Below are positions 26,582 through 35,504 of a DNA stretch of 64,000 nucleotides, in pieces. Location of the stretch: contig CAUFXM010000008.1 in NCBI GenBank assembly GCA_959597175.1, positions 1 through 64,000 on the forward strand, read 5' to 3'. The translations under genes were made by a program, and so were the position numbers. The notes beneath the pieces were generated by a model. That model was not told the origin of the DNA and did not search any database. It saw only the letters and a list, made by a program, of their open reading frames with translations. This DNA is from an uncultured Methanomassiliicoccales archaeon (GTDB lineage Archaea > Thermoplasmatota > Thermoplasmata > Methanomassiliicoccales > Methanomethylophilaceae). How positions within the stretch are numbered: position 1 is the stretch's first letter; the number at the start of each line of letters is the position of its first letter.

Positions 26582-27514
26582 ATGGCCGAGGAATGGATCA
26601 GGATAGCAGCACCCGCAACGACATCCAACATAGGTGCCGGTTTCGACGTTTTCGGACTGGCGCTGAAGGAGCCCTACGACATCATCGAGGGCAGGAAGAC
26701 CGAGTCCGGAATCGTAATCACCGAGGTCACCGGGCCCGGTTCCGAGAGCATCCCCACCGACCCGGAGCAGAACTCCGTGAGCATAGCCGCGGCAGAGGTG
26801 CTCAGGAGGTGCGACGCCGACTTCGGCCTCGAGATCAGGATCAAGAAGGGGATACGCCCGTGCAGCGGCATCGGCTCGTCCGGCGCATCCGCGGCCGGAG
26901 GCGCCTTCCTGGCGCACATCCTCTGCGGGGAGAAGCTGTCCCCGACGGAGGTCGTCCTGTGCGCGGCGCATGCGGAGGACGTCACCTCAGGAGGATTCCA
27001 CGCGGACAACGTGGCGCCCTGCGTGCTCGGAGGGTTCACCGTCATCCGCTCCTACGAGCCATTCGAGGTCATCACCATCGCGCCCCCGGAGAACCTGGGC
27101 ATCGTCGTCGCGATGCCCGATGTGATGGTTGCCACCAGGGACGCCAGGGCCGTGATCCCCATGGAGATCCCCCTGAAGGACATGGTGTTCCACCTGGGCA
27201 ACGCGGCGTGCATGGTCCACGGGATGCAGACAGGGGACCTGGGGCTCATCGGCAGGTCCGTTAAGGACGCCGTGTTCGAGCCCGCCAGGTCGGGTCTTGT
27301 CCCCCACCTCAAGAAGGCGGAGTCCGCGGCGAAGTCTCACGGCGCGATCGCTAGTTTCCTCGGCGGCTCCGGACCCTGCATAATATCATTCTACGACAAG
27401 AGCTCCCACGAGGGCGAGGCCATCGCGGAGAGCATCCGCGCAGTATACGCGGACAACGACATGAAATGCGACACCTGGATCACGGAGCCCGGCTCCGGTT
27501 GCAGGAGGATTTGA
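26582..27514 (+). CDS. thrB: Homoserine kinase
   Basis: This 310-residue GHMP-family kinase phosphorylates L-homoserine on the way to threonine. The ATP-binding glycine-serine motif IRPCSGIGSSGASAAGG is intact, the N-terminus APATTSNIGAGFDVFGLAL is the usual substrate strand, and the C-terminal SFLGGSGPCIISF is the third GHMP motif. ATG 26582 was chosen from the APATTSN alignment. The gene is directly followed, after 1 bp, by threonine synthase, so the last two threonine steps form an operon. Confidence 0.96.
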   Translation: MAEEWIRIAAPATTSNIGAGFDVFGLALKEPYDIIEGRKTESGIVITEVTGPGSESIPTDPEQNSVSIAAAEVLRRCDADFGLEIRIKKGIRPCSGIGSSGASAAGGAFLAHILCGEKLSPTEVVLCAAHAEDVTSGGFHADNVAPCVLGGFTVIRSYEPFEVITIAPPENLGIVVAMPDVMVATRDARAVIPMEIPLKDMVFHLGNAACMVHGMQTGDLGLIGRSVKDAVFEPARSGLVPHLKKAESAAKSHGAIASFLGGSGPCIISFYDKSSHEGEAIAESIRAVYADNDMKCDTWITEPGSGCRRI

Positions 27515-27515
27515 A

Positions 27516-28733
27516 ATGGCAGCGCACAAGGTAATCTGCTGGGACTGCGGCGTCGAGGTCGACGACCCGTTCGTGAACACCTGCCCCAGGTGCGGGGGAC
27601 TCCTCACGGTGAAGATGGACCTGGAGCCCGTGAAGGAGATGAGGCCCGAGGACCTCCGCAAGGAGCCCATAGGGGTCTGGAGGTACGCACCCTTCATGCC
27701 GGTGGACCCGGCACACAAGGTGTCCATCCAGGAGGGCGGTACGCCGCTGTACCCCACCAAGGCCCTGGGGGCCGAGATCGGCGTGGAGAACACCTTCGTG
27801 AAGTTCGAGGGGCTCAACCCCACCGGATCATTCAAGGACAGGGGCATGACCATCGGTGTCTCCCATGCCAAGGAGCTGGGGGCCAAGGTCGTCGGCTGCG
27901 CCTCCACCGGCAACACGTCCGCCGCCCTCGCCGCCTACGCGGCCAAGGCCGGGATGAAATGCGCCGTGTTCCTCCCCTCCGGGAAGGTCGCCATGGGCAA
28001 GCTGGCCCAGGCCCTGTTCTTCGGGGCGAAGGTGCTGAGCATCGACGGGAACTTCGACGACGCTCTCGCACTCGCCAGGAGGATGGCGGAGGAGAGGAAG
28101 CTGTACCTCCTGAACTCGATCAACCCCTACAGGCCCGAGGGACAGAAGTCCGTCCTGTTCGAGATCATCGACCAGCTCAGGTACGACGTCCCCGACAGGA
28201 TCATCCTGCCCGTGGGGAACGCCGCCAACATCTGGGCCGTGTACAAGGCGGTCACCGAGCTGAAGGAGGTCGGATGGATCGACAAGGTCCCGATGCTCAC
28301 CGGTATTCAGGCCGAGGGCGCATCCCCCGTCGTCCAGGCGTTCAGGAAGCACACCGACGACTTCGTTCCCGAGGAGAACCCCGAGACCGTCGCCACGGCC
28401 ATCAGGATCGGGAACCCGGTCAGTGGCAGGAAGGCGCTGCACGCCATCTACTCCACAGGCGGATACGCCACCACGGTCACCGACGAGGAGATCATCAGCG
28501 CACAGCAGCTCCTCGGAAGGAGGGAGGGCGTCTGCGTCGAGCCCGCGTCCGCGGCCTCGGTGGCAGGGCTCAGGAAGCTCCGCCAGGAGGGCATCGTGGA
28601 CAGGGACGAGAGGGTCGTGTGCATCTGCACCGGCAACGGTCTGAAGGACCCTGACACAATCATCAACAACTGCGCCCCGCCCATAAAGTGCGGCAACTCC
28701 GTCGAGGACGTGGAGCGCATCCTGTCCGAGTGA
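27516..28733 (+). CDS. thrC: Threonine synthase
   Basis: This 405-residue PLP enzyme converts O-phosphohomoserine to threonine. The PLP lysine lies in NPTGSFKDRGM, the phosphate-binding loop is CASTGNTSAALAAYAAKAG, and SGRKALHAI and CTGNGLKDPD are conserved C-terminal elements. The N-terminus carries a four-cysteine zinc ribbon (CWDCG ... CPRCGG), as in archaeal ThrC. The start is preceded by GCAGGAGGA. The gene ends exactly next to the stop of the convergent helicase gene. Confidence 0.96.
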   Translation: MAAHKVICWDCGVEVDDPFVNTCPRCGGLLTVKMDLEPVKEMRPEDLRKEPIGVWRYAPFMPVDPAHKVSIQEGGTPLYPTKALGAEIGVENTFVKFEGLNPTGSFKDRGMTIGVSHAKELGAKVVGCASTGNTSAALAAYAAKAGMKCAVFLPSGKVAMGKLAQALFFGAKVLSIDGNFDDALALARRMAEERKLYLLNSINPYRPEGQKSVLFEIIDQLRYDVPDRIILPVGNAANIWAVYKAVTELKEVGWIDKVPMLTGIQAEGASPVVQAFRKHTDDFVPEENPETVATAIRIGNPVSGRKALHAIYSTGGYATTVTDEEIISAQQLLGRREGVCVEPASAASVAGLRKLRQEGIVDRDERVVCICTGNGLKDPDTIINNCAPPIKCGNSVEDVERILSE

Positions 28734-31019
28734 TCAGAAATCGAAGAGGCTGGCCTGCCTCGGGCCGGCCTCCTTCACCTTTTCCTCGTTTTCCGGAACG
28801 GTTCCCTGTACGGGTGCTGGCTCCGGCATCTCGCCGTACGCGGCCGCCATCTCGTCCAGCATCGCCTCCTCCTCGGAGGGGGAGAGTCTGGGTTCGGGCC
28901 CCTGCGACACCGACCCAACCTGGGACTTCATCGATTTAGCCAGGGCCGGACCGATCCCGGGCATTGCCGCAAAGACCGATTCATCCGTGGAAGCGATGTC
29001 GTCCCTGGTCCTGTATCCGGCCTTGAACAGCAGCCTGGCCCTCGTCCTGCCCACCCCCCTGAGGGTCACGAGGTCGGACAGCTCCTCCTTCACCCCGTAT
29101 CTTATCCTGACGGAGAGCGGCCTTATCCTGCGGATGGCGTCGGGGTTGAAGATGTAGGCTATCTCGGACATGGCGTAGACGATCCAGTCCATGCGGTCCA
29201 CCTTCGCCCTGATGTCCCCCGGCCCGATGCCCATGGCGCTGGTGATCGACTCCTCCGGCACCTCCTCCATCCAGTCGCTCACCAGCGCAGCCGTCTTCAG
29301 GTCGCTGCGGAAGTACTCCGGGTCGTAGTCGTCGGTCTCGTACGGATCCAGCAGCAGCCTCTCCGACCACAGCGATTCCTCGACCGAGAGGCGGTCGTCA
29401 TCGCATTTCTTGGGATACATCCCCACCACGTCGGGGGTCATGGCCGCGGCGATGAGTATGGGCATGGGCTCGGTGGCGTCGTCTATCCTGAGGACGGCGT
29501 CCCTCAGCATGAAAGCCGTGACCGGATCGATGTACAGGTCGGAGACCCTCTTCCCAAAGGGCAGGATGTCTATGAGGTCCCCCCTCCTGCGGACCATCTT
29601 CTCCTTGGCCAGGAAGTCGATGACGTCGCCCACCACGGTCTCTATCCCGAACAGGCTGGAGGTGCTGCCGAAGAAGGTGTCCTTCAGGAAGTCCACCACC
29701 CCCTCGTCGGAGTCCGCGTCCCCGGTGGCGACGATCCCCAGGATGTGGCTCCTGAGCACCCTCTCTTGGAACAGTTTGGACGTCAGCCTCTCGGTGTCAT
29801 GGTCGATGTAGTCCTCCATCAGGTGGTCGGCGTCGGTGCTGTTCTTGGCCACGAGCACCGCCTCCCCGTAGGGGTCGTACCCGGGCCTGCCCGCGCGTCC
29901 GCACATCTGCTTGACCTCCATGACCGAGATGGGGGAGTTCGCCCCGTTCTCGTAGCGGTACGTATCGCGGACGACGACCCTCCTGGCAGGCAGGTTGATG
30001 CCGGCGGCCAATGTCGGGGTGGCTACTATCACCTTTATCGTCCCAGCCCTGAAGGCGTCCTCGACGTACTTCCTCTGCCTGTAGGTCAGGCCGGCGTTGT
30101 GGAACGCGGACCCGGACTTCACGCAGGACGCGAGCTTGCGGCCAGTGGATGTAGACTCGGAATCCCCCTCCAGGACGGCGTTCTCGGCCTGCGAGAGCTG
30201 CCTCCCGGCGACGGGCGCCAGCAGCCCCCCGATCCTGACCGCTTCCGCTTCCGTCGACCTGCGGGAGTTCACGAACACAAGGCACTGCCCCCCGTCCTTC
30301 ACGGCCTGCATGACAAGGGAGGACACGGCATCGCCGTTGGGCGGGACCTCCTTGACGGAGCGGTCGCCGAATGTAATGCTGCCCCTGTCGTACACCCCCT
30401 CCATCAGCGGGACCGGGCGCCAGTCGCTCCTGACCAGGGTGGCGTGCAGCCAGTCCGCCAGGTCGTCCGCGTTGGAGACCGTCGCGGAAAGAGCGATCAC
30501 CTGCAGGTCGGACCTGCGGCGCATCATCTTGGTGAGAGTCACCTCGAGGGTGGGCCCCCTGCCGGGGTCGTGGATCATGTGGATCTCGTCGGCTATTACG
30601 AGCTTGACGCCGTCCATCCAGCGGCTGCCGTGCCTGAGCATGGAGTCCGCCTTCTCGGATGTGGCCACCACTATGTCCGCGTCCTCGAGGCCCCTGTCGT
30701 CGGAGTCCAGGTCGCCGGTGCTCATGTGCACCTTTATGCCCAGGTCCGAGAACTGCATGAAGTCGTCCCTCTTCTCCGAGGCCAGAGCCTTGAGGGGGAC
30801 TATGTAAAGCACCCTCCCCTGGCGCAGTACCAGGGTCTTGAGCGCGACGGCGTAGCCTATGAGCGACTTGCCGCTGGCCGTCGGTATGGCGGCGACCAGG
30901 TTCCTCCCCTCCAGCGCGATGGGGATGGCCTCCGCCTGGGGCGGGTGGAGCTGGCGGAATCCCGCGGACTGGAGCGCGTCCGCCACGGCATCTGGCACGT
31001 CCAGCTCGTCGACCCTCAT
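28734..31019 (-). CDS. hel308: Hel308-type Ski2-like DNA helicase with C-terminal PIP box
   Basis: This 761-residue SF2 helicase of the Hel308 family unwinds lagging strands at stalled forks in archaea. Motif I is PTASGKS, motif II (Walker B) is ADEIH, motif III is LSATVSN, and motif VI reads QMCGRAGRPGYD. A winged helix and a ratchet follow, then a helix-hairpin-helix pair (LRGVGRTRARLL and MPGIGPALAKSM). The extreme C-terminus is QASLFDF, a PCNA-interacting peptide, after a disordered Pro/Glu-rich linker. It is a single gene, convergent with thrC with no gap. Confidence 0.94.
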   Translation of the reverse strand: MRVDELDVPDAVADALQSAGFRQLHPPQAEAIPIALEGRNLVAAIPTASGKSLIGYAVALKTLVLRQGRVLYIVPLKALASEKRDDFMQFSDLGIKVHMSTGDLDSDDRGLEDADIVVATSEKADSMLRHGSRWMDGVKLVIADEIHMIHDPGRGPTLEVTLTKMMRRRSDLQVIALSATVSNADDLADWLHATLVRSDWRPVPLMEGVYDRGSITFGDRSVKEVPPNGDAVSSLVMQAVKDGGQCLVFVNSRRSTEAEAVRIGGLLAPVAGRQLSQAENAVLEGDSESTSTGRKLASCVKSGSAFHNAGLTYRQRKYVEDAFRAGTIKVIVATPTLAAGINLPARRVVVRDTYRYENGANSPISVMEVKQMCGRAGRPGYDPYGEAVLVAKNSTDADHLMEDYIDHDTERLTSKLFQERVLRSHILGIVATGDADSDEGVVDFLKDTFFGSTSSLFGIETVVGDVIDFLAKEKMVRRRGDLIDILPFGKRVSDLYIDPVTAFMLRDAVLRIDDATEPMPILIAAAMTPDVVGMYPKKCDDDRLSVEESLWSERLLLDPYETDDYDPEYFRSDLKTAALVSDWMEEVPEESITSAMGIGPGDIRAKVDRMDWIVYAMSEIAYIFNPDAIRRIRPLSVRIRYGVKEELSDLVTLRGVGRTRARLLFKAGYRTRDDIASTDESVFAAMPGIGPALAKSMKSQVGSVSQGPEPRLSPSEEEAMLDEMAAAYGEMPEPAPVQGTVPENEEKVKEAGPRQASLFDF

Positions 31020-31097
31020 GCCGAGGTCAACCGTGCCTGTGTTGATAATTGTTGTTCAGGCACATCTTGCACCCGGTACGATGTTCTGACGCAGACC

Positions 31098-31105
31098 TTT
31101 AAAAG
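31098..31105 (+). promoter_or_regulatory. TATA box of the transglutaminase-like gene
   Basis: TTTAAAAG lies about 25 bp before ATG 31130, which predicts a leaderless transcript. Confidence 0.55.
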
Positions 31106-31129
31106 ATAGTGCGTGTAATCACGTTTCAT

Positions 31130-32224
31130 ATGAGAACAAGCGTCATCGCGGCGCTGGCCGCGTTCTGTGCTGTCGCCGTCCTCCTGGCACCCGCGGTCCA
31201 GGCAGCCGACTCGGAGACCGCCCAGCCGGTGGGCTACTACGAGCAGTTGGACACGAACGGGCAGAGCGTCTACCAGGAAGTGGCAACGTCAATCCAGGAC
31301 GCCCAGGCCGAACCGAAGAACTCCATGCTGTTCACCATCAGACTGTACGACCCGGTCCTGTTCACAAGCACGGAGGCTGCCAGGACATATGCGACGGATA
31401 TGGTCAACAGCGCCCTGGCGGCTATGTACTACACAGACCCCATGGCGGTCTGGCTCTGGGACCTCCCGGTGGCCGCCGTGGAGGTGACGGTCTCGACGAC
31501 CACCGTGCAGGTCGGCGAGGTCGGGTATTTCATGGCGGACTGGGTCGAATTCACCCTCAACGTCCCCGCGGACATGGCGGACGATGCGAACACGACGGAC
31601 GTCAACGAGCTCCTCAACCGCATGGACGAGCTCAGGAGCGCCGTCCAGGGGATCACAGTATCCGGGTCCGTGGCCGAAAAGGTCAGGGCGATCGCAGACA
31701 GCCTCCTGACCGTCAGTGACACCGACGACGAGGAGGGCCAGGTCAGCAACATCTACGACGCGCTGGTCACCCGCTCGTCCTCCTCCGCCGGCATAGCCGC
31801 CGCGTTCACACAGCTCTGCCAGCAGAACGGCGTCACCGCACTAACCGCGAAGGGGACCGTGTACACATCGTTCGGCGAGGACGCCGGTGCGACCGGGTAC
31901 TGGAACGTGGTGCAGGACGGGGAGAACTGGTACGGGGCGGACGCCACATGGTACACGTCCGAGGACAGGTCGCCGCTTCTGGCGGGGTACACCACCGAGA
32001 CGTCCGCGGTCGCAGGGGGGGAGAGGTTCGGATCCACCCACATGGCCGATCTGGACCTGTCGTCGACGAACTCCCTCGCCCCCATCCAGATATCTGCCGA
32101 CGGGTACGCATGGCCAGACGAGAGCACGTTCTTCGACCGGTACGGCACCCACGTGTTCGCGGTCGTCATCGTCATAGTCATCGTCGGGACGCTGCTCTAC
32201 GCGATAAGGAAGGGTAACGTCTGA
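31130..32224 (+). CDS. Surface protein with transglutaminase-like domain
   Basis: This 364-residue protein has a signal peptide (VIAALAAFCAVAVLLAPAVQA) and a C-terminal membrane span (VFAVVIVIVIVGTLLYAI) with a KGNV tail, so the body faces outward. The middle resembles a transglutaminase/peptidase-like fold: IAAAFTQLCQQNGVTALTAKG (Cys in the position of the nucleophile), YWNVVQDGENWYGADATWY (W-N-x-V plus acidic residue). The usual catalytic His of the H-x-W motif reads W-N here, so activity is doubtful. ATG 31130 is chosen because it lies 25 bp after a TATA box. Confidence 0.72.
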   Translation: MRTSVIAALAAFCAVAVLLAPAVQAADSETAQPVGYYEQLDTNGQSVYQEVATSIQDAQAEPKNSMLFTIRLYDPVLFTSTEAARTYATDMVNSALAAMYYTDPMAVWLWDLPVAAVEVTVSTTTVQVGEVGYFMADWVEFTLNVPADMADDANTTDVNELLNRMDELRSAVQGITVSGSVAEKVRAIADSLLTVSDTDDEEGQVSNIYDALVTRSSSSAGIAAAFTQLCQQNGVTALTAKGTVYTSFGEDAGATGYWNVVQDGENWYGADATWYTSEDRSPLLAGYTTETSAVAGGERFGSTHMADLDLSSTNSLAPIQISADGYAWPDESTFFDRYGTHVFAVVIVIVIVGTLLYAIRKGNV

Positions 32225-32247
32225 ACCATGGAATTAGATCAATCAAC

Positions 32248-32257
32248 CTTTATATAC
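32248..32257 (+). promoter_or_regulatory. TATA box of lonB
   Basis: CTTTATATAC lies about 38 bp before ATG 32295. The start codon is preceded by TTGGGGGAAAC, a weak ribosome site. Confidence 0.6.
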
Positions 32258-32294
32258 AGGTTCAAACTAGCAATCAAATCAATTTGGGGGAAAC

Positions 32295-34394
32295 ATGACA
32301 GACAAGAAGGAAGTGAAGAGGTCTGAGCTCTCCGTGGAGGAGTGGGCCGACAGGCAGACCTTCAACTCCACCGAGGAGATCCCGATCCCTAACCTGATGG
32401 CCGACAGGGTCATCGGTCAGGAGGCCGCCGTGGAGGTCATGAGGAAGGCCGCCTCCCAGAAGAGGCACGTCATGCTCATCGGCGAGCCCGGTACTGGTAA
32501 GTCCATGCTGGCCAACTCGATGGTGGAGTATCTGCCCAAGGAGGACCTCCAGGACATCGTGGCCTACCACAACCCGGAGGACTTCAACGAGCCCAGGGTC
32601 AGGGTGTTCCCCGCAGGCAAGGGGAAGGCCGTGGTGGCGGAGCAGAAGGCAATCGCCGCCCAGCAGAAGAACCAGAAGAACTCGATGTACATCTACATCT
32701 GTCTGGGGCTGGTGGTCCTGGGCCTGCTGGCTGCCCTGATGCTCAACAACTTCACGATCGCCTGGATCGCCATCCTGGGTGCCCTGCTGGTCCTGATGCT
32801 CTTCAGGACGCCCGGGCAGACCCGCAACGAGACCGCGATAGTCCCGAAGCTGCTGGTCGGTCACGACCCCGGGGACATGCCCCCGTTCGTCGACGCAACC
32901 GGCACCCATGCCGGGGCCCTCCTCGGAGACGTCAGGCACGACCCGTTCCAGTCCGGAGGCCTCGAGACCCCGTCCCACGACAGGCTGGAGGCCGGGGACA
33001 TCCACAAGGCCAACAAGGGTGTCCTCTACATCGACGAGATCAACATGCTGAGGATGGAGTCCCAGCAGGCTCTGCTCACGGCGATGCAGGAGAAGAAGAT
33101 GTCCATCACCGGGCAGTCCGAGCGCTCCTCCGGGGCACTCGTCAAGTCCGAGCCGGTGCCATGCGACTTCATCCTGGTCTGCGCCGGAAACATGGACGCC
33201 ATCCAGGGGATGCATCCCGCACTCAGGTCGAGGATCAGGGGATACGGGTACGAGGTCTACATGCGCAGCACCATGCCCGACACCGACGAGAACCGCGAGA
33301 ACATCACCCGCTTCGTGGCCCAGGAGGTCAGGAAGGACGGGAAGATCCCCCATTTCGACAGGTACGCCGTCGCTGAGATCCTCAGGGAGGCCCAGCGCCG
33401 CGGCGGCAGGAAGGGCGAGCTCACGCTCAGGATGAGGGAGCTCGGCGGACTCATCAGGGTCTCTGGAGACATGGCCGTCCAGAGGAAGGCCAGACTGGTG
33501 ACGGCGGACGACGTCGTCCAGGCCAGGTCAATCGCCCGCAGCCTGGAGCAGCAGGTCGCCGACCGCTACATCGAGGCCAACAAGGCCTACGAGCTGTTCA
33601 ACACCTCCGGCGAGGCCGTGGGCATGATCAACGGCCTGGCCGCGCTGAACGCCAGCTCCAACATGGCGGAGTACTCGGGAATAGTGCTCCCGATCGTGGC
33701 GGAGGTTTCCCCCGCGCAGGTCAAGAGGTCCGGGCACATCGTGGCCACCGGTCAGCTGGGGACCATCGCCAAGGAGGCGGTGGAGAACATCTCCGCGGTC
33801 ATCAAGAAGTACACCATGACCAACCTCTCCGACAGCGACATCCACCTGCAGTACATCGGCACCTACGACGGTGTGGAGGGGGACTCCGCCAGCATCACCA
33901 TGGCGACGGTCATCATCTCCGCCCTCGAGAACATCCCGATCCGCCAGGACCTGGCGATGACCGGGTCCCTCAACGTCAGGGGGAAGGTCCTGCCGGTCGG
34001 CGGCGTCACCGCGAAGCTGGAGGCGGCAGCCGCGTCCGGCATCAAGATCGCTCTCATCCCGGCGGACAACGCCAAGGACGTGATGATCGAGAACAGGTAC
34101 TACCGCGACATGGAGATCTACACCGTGGAGAACCTCCGCGACGTGTTCGAGTACGCCTTCGTGGACTGCCCGATGAAGCAGCAGTACATGGACAAGCTCC
34201 TCCCGCTGACCAAGGACGGCAGGTCCTCGGCGAGGAAGATCGAGCCTCCGGCGGAGCACCACTACGGGGAGTCCGCCGTGGCCGTGCAGGAGCCCCCCAG
34301 GGAGCCCCCGGTGGCGGTCCCGGAGCCGGAGCCCGCACCAGTGGCGGAGCCCGAGGCGAAGGAGCACGTCAACCCCGTCCCCTCCCCCCAGTGA
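32295..34394 (+). CDS. lonB: Membrane-bound ATP-dependent Lon protease (LonB)
   Basis: This 699-residue archaeal LonB is a membrane-anchored AAA+ protease for quality control. Walker A is GEPGTGKS (about residue 63). Two adjacent membrane spans (YIYICLGLVVLGLLAALML and FTIAWIAILGALLVLML) are inserted in the AAA domain, the hallmark of LonB. Walker B is GVLYIDEINML. The serine-lysine dyad is in EGDSASITMA and GGVTAKLEAA. The C-terminus has an unusual tail of about 50 residues rich in Pro, Glu and Ala (REPPVAVPEPEPAPVAEPEA) that I do not recall from the family. Confidence 0.96.
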   Translation: MTDKKEVKRSELSVEEWADRQTFNSTEEIPIPNLMADRVIGQEAAVEVMRKAASQKRHVMLIGEPGTGKSMLANSMVEYLPKEDLQDIVAYHNPEDFNEPRVRVFPAGKGKAVVAEQKAIAAQQKNQKNSMYIYICLGLVVLGLLAALMLNNFTIAWIAILGALLVLMLFRTPGQTRNETAIVPKLLVGHDPGDMPPFVDATGTHAGALLGDVRHDPFQSGGLETPSHDRLEAGDIHKANKGVLYIDEINMLRMESQQALLTAMQEKKMSITGQSERSSGALVKSEPVPCDFILVCAGNMDAIQGMHPALRSRIRGYGYEVYMRSTMPDTDENRENITRFVAQEVRKDGKIPHFDRYAVAEILREAQRRGGRKGELTLRMRELGGLIRVSGDMAVQRKARLVTADDVVQARSIARSLEQQVADRYIEANKAYELFNTSGEAVGMINGLAALNASSNMAEYSGIVLPIVAEVSPAQVKRSGHIVATGQLGTIAKEAVENISAVIKKYTMTNLSDSDIHLQYIGTYDGVEGDSASITMATVIISALENIPIRQDLAMTGSLNVRGKVLPVGGVTAKLEAAAASGIKIALIPADNAKDVMIENRYYRDMEIYTVENLRDVFEYAFVDCPMKQQYMDKLLPLTKDGRSSARKIEPPAEHHYGESAVAVQEPPREPPVAVPEPEPAPVAEPEAKEHVNPVPSPQ

Positions 34395-34423
34395 GGATCA
34401 AACGACGGGGAGACCCGTCCCTT

Positions 34424-34443
34424 ACCCCCGCTTCGGCGGGGGT
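34424..34443 (+). terminator. UUCG hairpin after lonB
   Basis: ACCCCCGC-TTCG-GCGGGGGT is a perfect stem with a stable tetraloop, 29 bp after the lonB stop. It is followed by pyrimidine-rich DNA. Confidence 0.65.
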
Positions 34444-34492
34444 CAAGCCTTCTCTCATCTGCCATTAAATACGTCGAAGGTATCGGCGAATC

Positions 34493-35021
34493 ATGGGCAG
34501 GTTCGATTACTCCGAGCACTCTCTTGTCATAGGCAGGTTCCAGCCGCTCCACAACGGCCACATGGAGGTCCTCCTCAAATGCGCGGAGGAGTCCGAGCAT
34601 CTCATCATCGGCATCGGGAGCGCCCAGATATCCCACGACCCGGAGAACCCGTTCACCGCCGGAGAGAGGTACCTGATGATCGGCGACGCCCTGAAGGATG
34701 CCGGGGTGCCGGACTTCAGCATCGTTCCGGTGGAGGATCTGAACCGTTACTCGGTGTGGGTCGCCCACGTGGTGTCCATGGCACCGCCGTTCCAGAGGGT
34801 GTACAGCAACAACCCGATGACCCGCCGCCTGTTCCAGGAGGCCGGATACGACGTCAGGGAATCCCCGCTGTACAACAGGGAGGTCTACTCCGGGACGGAG
34901 GTCCGCCGCAGGATGGTGGCCGGCGAAGAGTGGAAGTCGTTAGTGCCCTCCGCGGTGGCGGACGTCATAGAGAGGATAGACGGGGTCGGAAGGCTCAGGG
35001 ACATATGCGGGGGAAGGGTCG
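34493..35021 (+). CDS. nadM: Nicotinamide-nucleotide adenylyltransferase, frame lacks its own stop
   Basis: This archaeal NadM joins NMN and ATP to give NAD. Clear features are VIGRFQPLHNGHMEVL (HxGH nucleotidyltransferase motif), NPFTAGERYLMI and YSGTEVRRRMV. The conserved part ends near 35008 with VIERIDGVGRLRDIC, the normal family end (about 172 residues). No stop follows: the frame stays open through pncC and continues into the thiF-like gene, to 36175. The 160 or so residues read there are Arg/Gly-rich shadow sequence, so a 560-residue fusion is unlikely. A one-base change in the GGGGG run at 35008-35014 would either stop the frame at 35076 or fuse it to pncC. The end given is nominal. 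Confidence 0.85.
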
Positions 35022-35504
35022 GTGCACCCCTCCGAGGCCGAGGCGCTGGCCGCCGCCCTCTCGGGGAGGGGGATGACCATGTGCTGCGCCGAGTCCTGCA
35101 CCGGAGGCCTCATATCCGCGTGCATGACGGACATGCCCGGCTCGTCCGCATACTTCCTGGGCGGGGCCGTGACCTACAGCAACGAGTCCAAGGAGAGGGT
35201 GCTGGGCGTCAGCCACGGCACGCTCCTGGCGCATGGGGCCGTCAGCGAGGAGACCGCCAGGGAGATGGCCCTGGGTGCCGTCAGGCTCTACGGCGCCGAC
35301 GTTTCCGTAGCGGTCACCGGCATAGCCGGGCCAGGCGGGGCCACCCCGGAGAAGCCCGTCGGTCTGGTGCACATGGCCGTATCGGACGGCTCGAGGACCG
35401 TCGCATCGAGACACGTATTCGACGGGAGCCGCCAGCAGGTCAGGGAATCGACGGTGAGGGAGGCCTGCTCGCTTTTGAAGGATTTCGTGGAGGGGAGGCT
35501 TTGA
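35022..35504 (+). CDS. pncC: Nicotinamide-nucleotide amidase (CinA C-terminal domain)
   Basis: This 160-residue stand-alone CinA C-terminal (PncC) domain deamidates NMN to NaMN. Motifs are CCAESCTGGLISA with the catalytic serine, GGAVTYSNESK, and VAVTGIAGPGGATPEKPVG. The GTG start at 35022 follows the nadM conserved end by 13 bp in the +1 frame. NadM and PncC both use NMN, so the pair makes an NAD-metabolism unit. The stop codon overlaps the TTG start of the following gene. Confidence 0.92.
   Translation: MHPSEAEALAAALSGRGMTMCCAESCTGGLISACMTDMPGSSAYFLGGAVTYSNESKERVLGVSHGTLLAHGAVSEETAREMALGAVRLYGADVSVAVTGIAGPGGATPEKPVGLVHMAVSDGSRTVASRHVFDGSRQQVRESTVREACSLLKDFVEGRL

Noticed and set aside
32250..32280. 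A tRNA T-arm-like GGTTCAAAC before lonB
   Set aside because: No acceptor stem, anticodon stem or CCA can be built around it; it is part of the lonB promoter region.
35009..35500. A real NadM-ThiF fusion protein of 560 residues
   Set aside because: The connecting 160 residues are Arg/Gly-rich shadow of pncC with no protein-like pattern.
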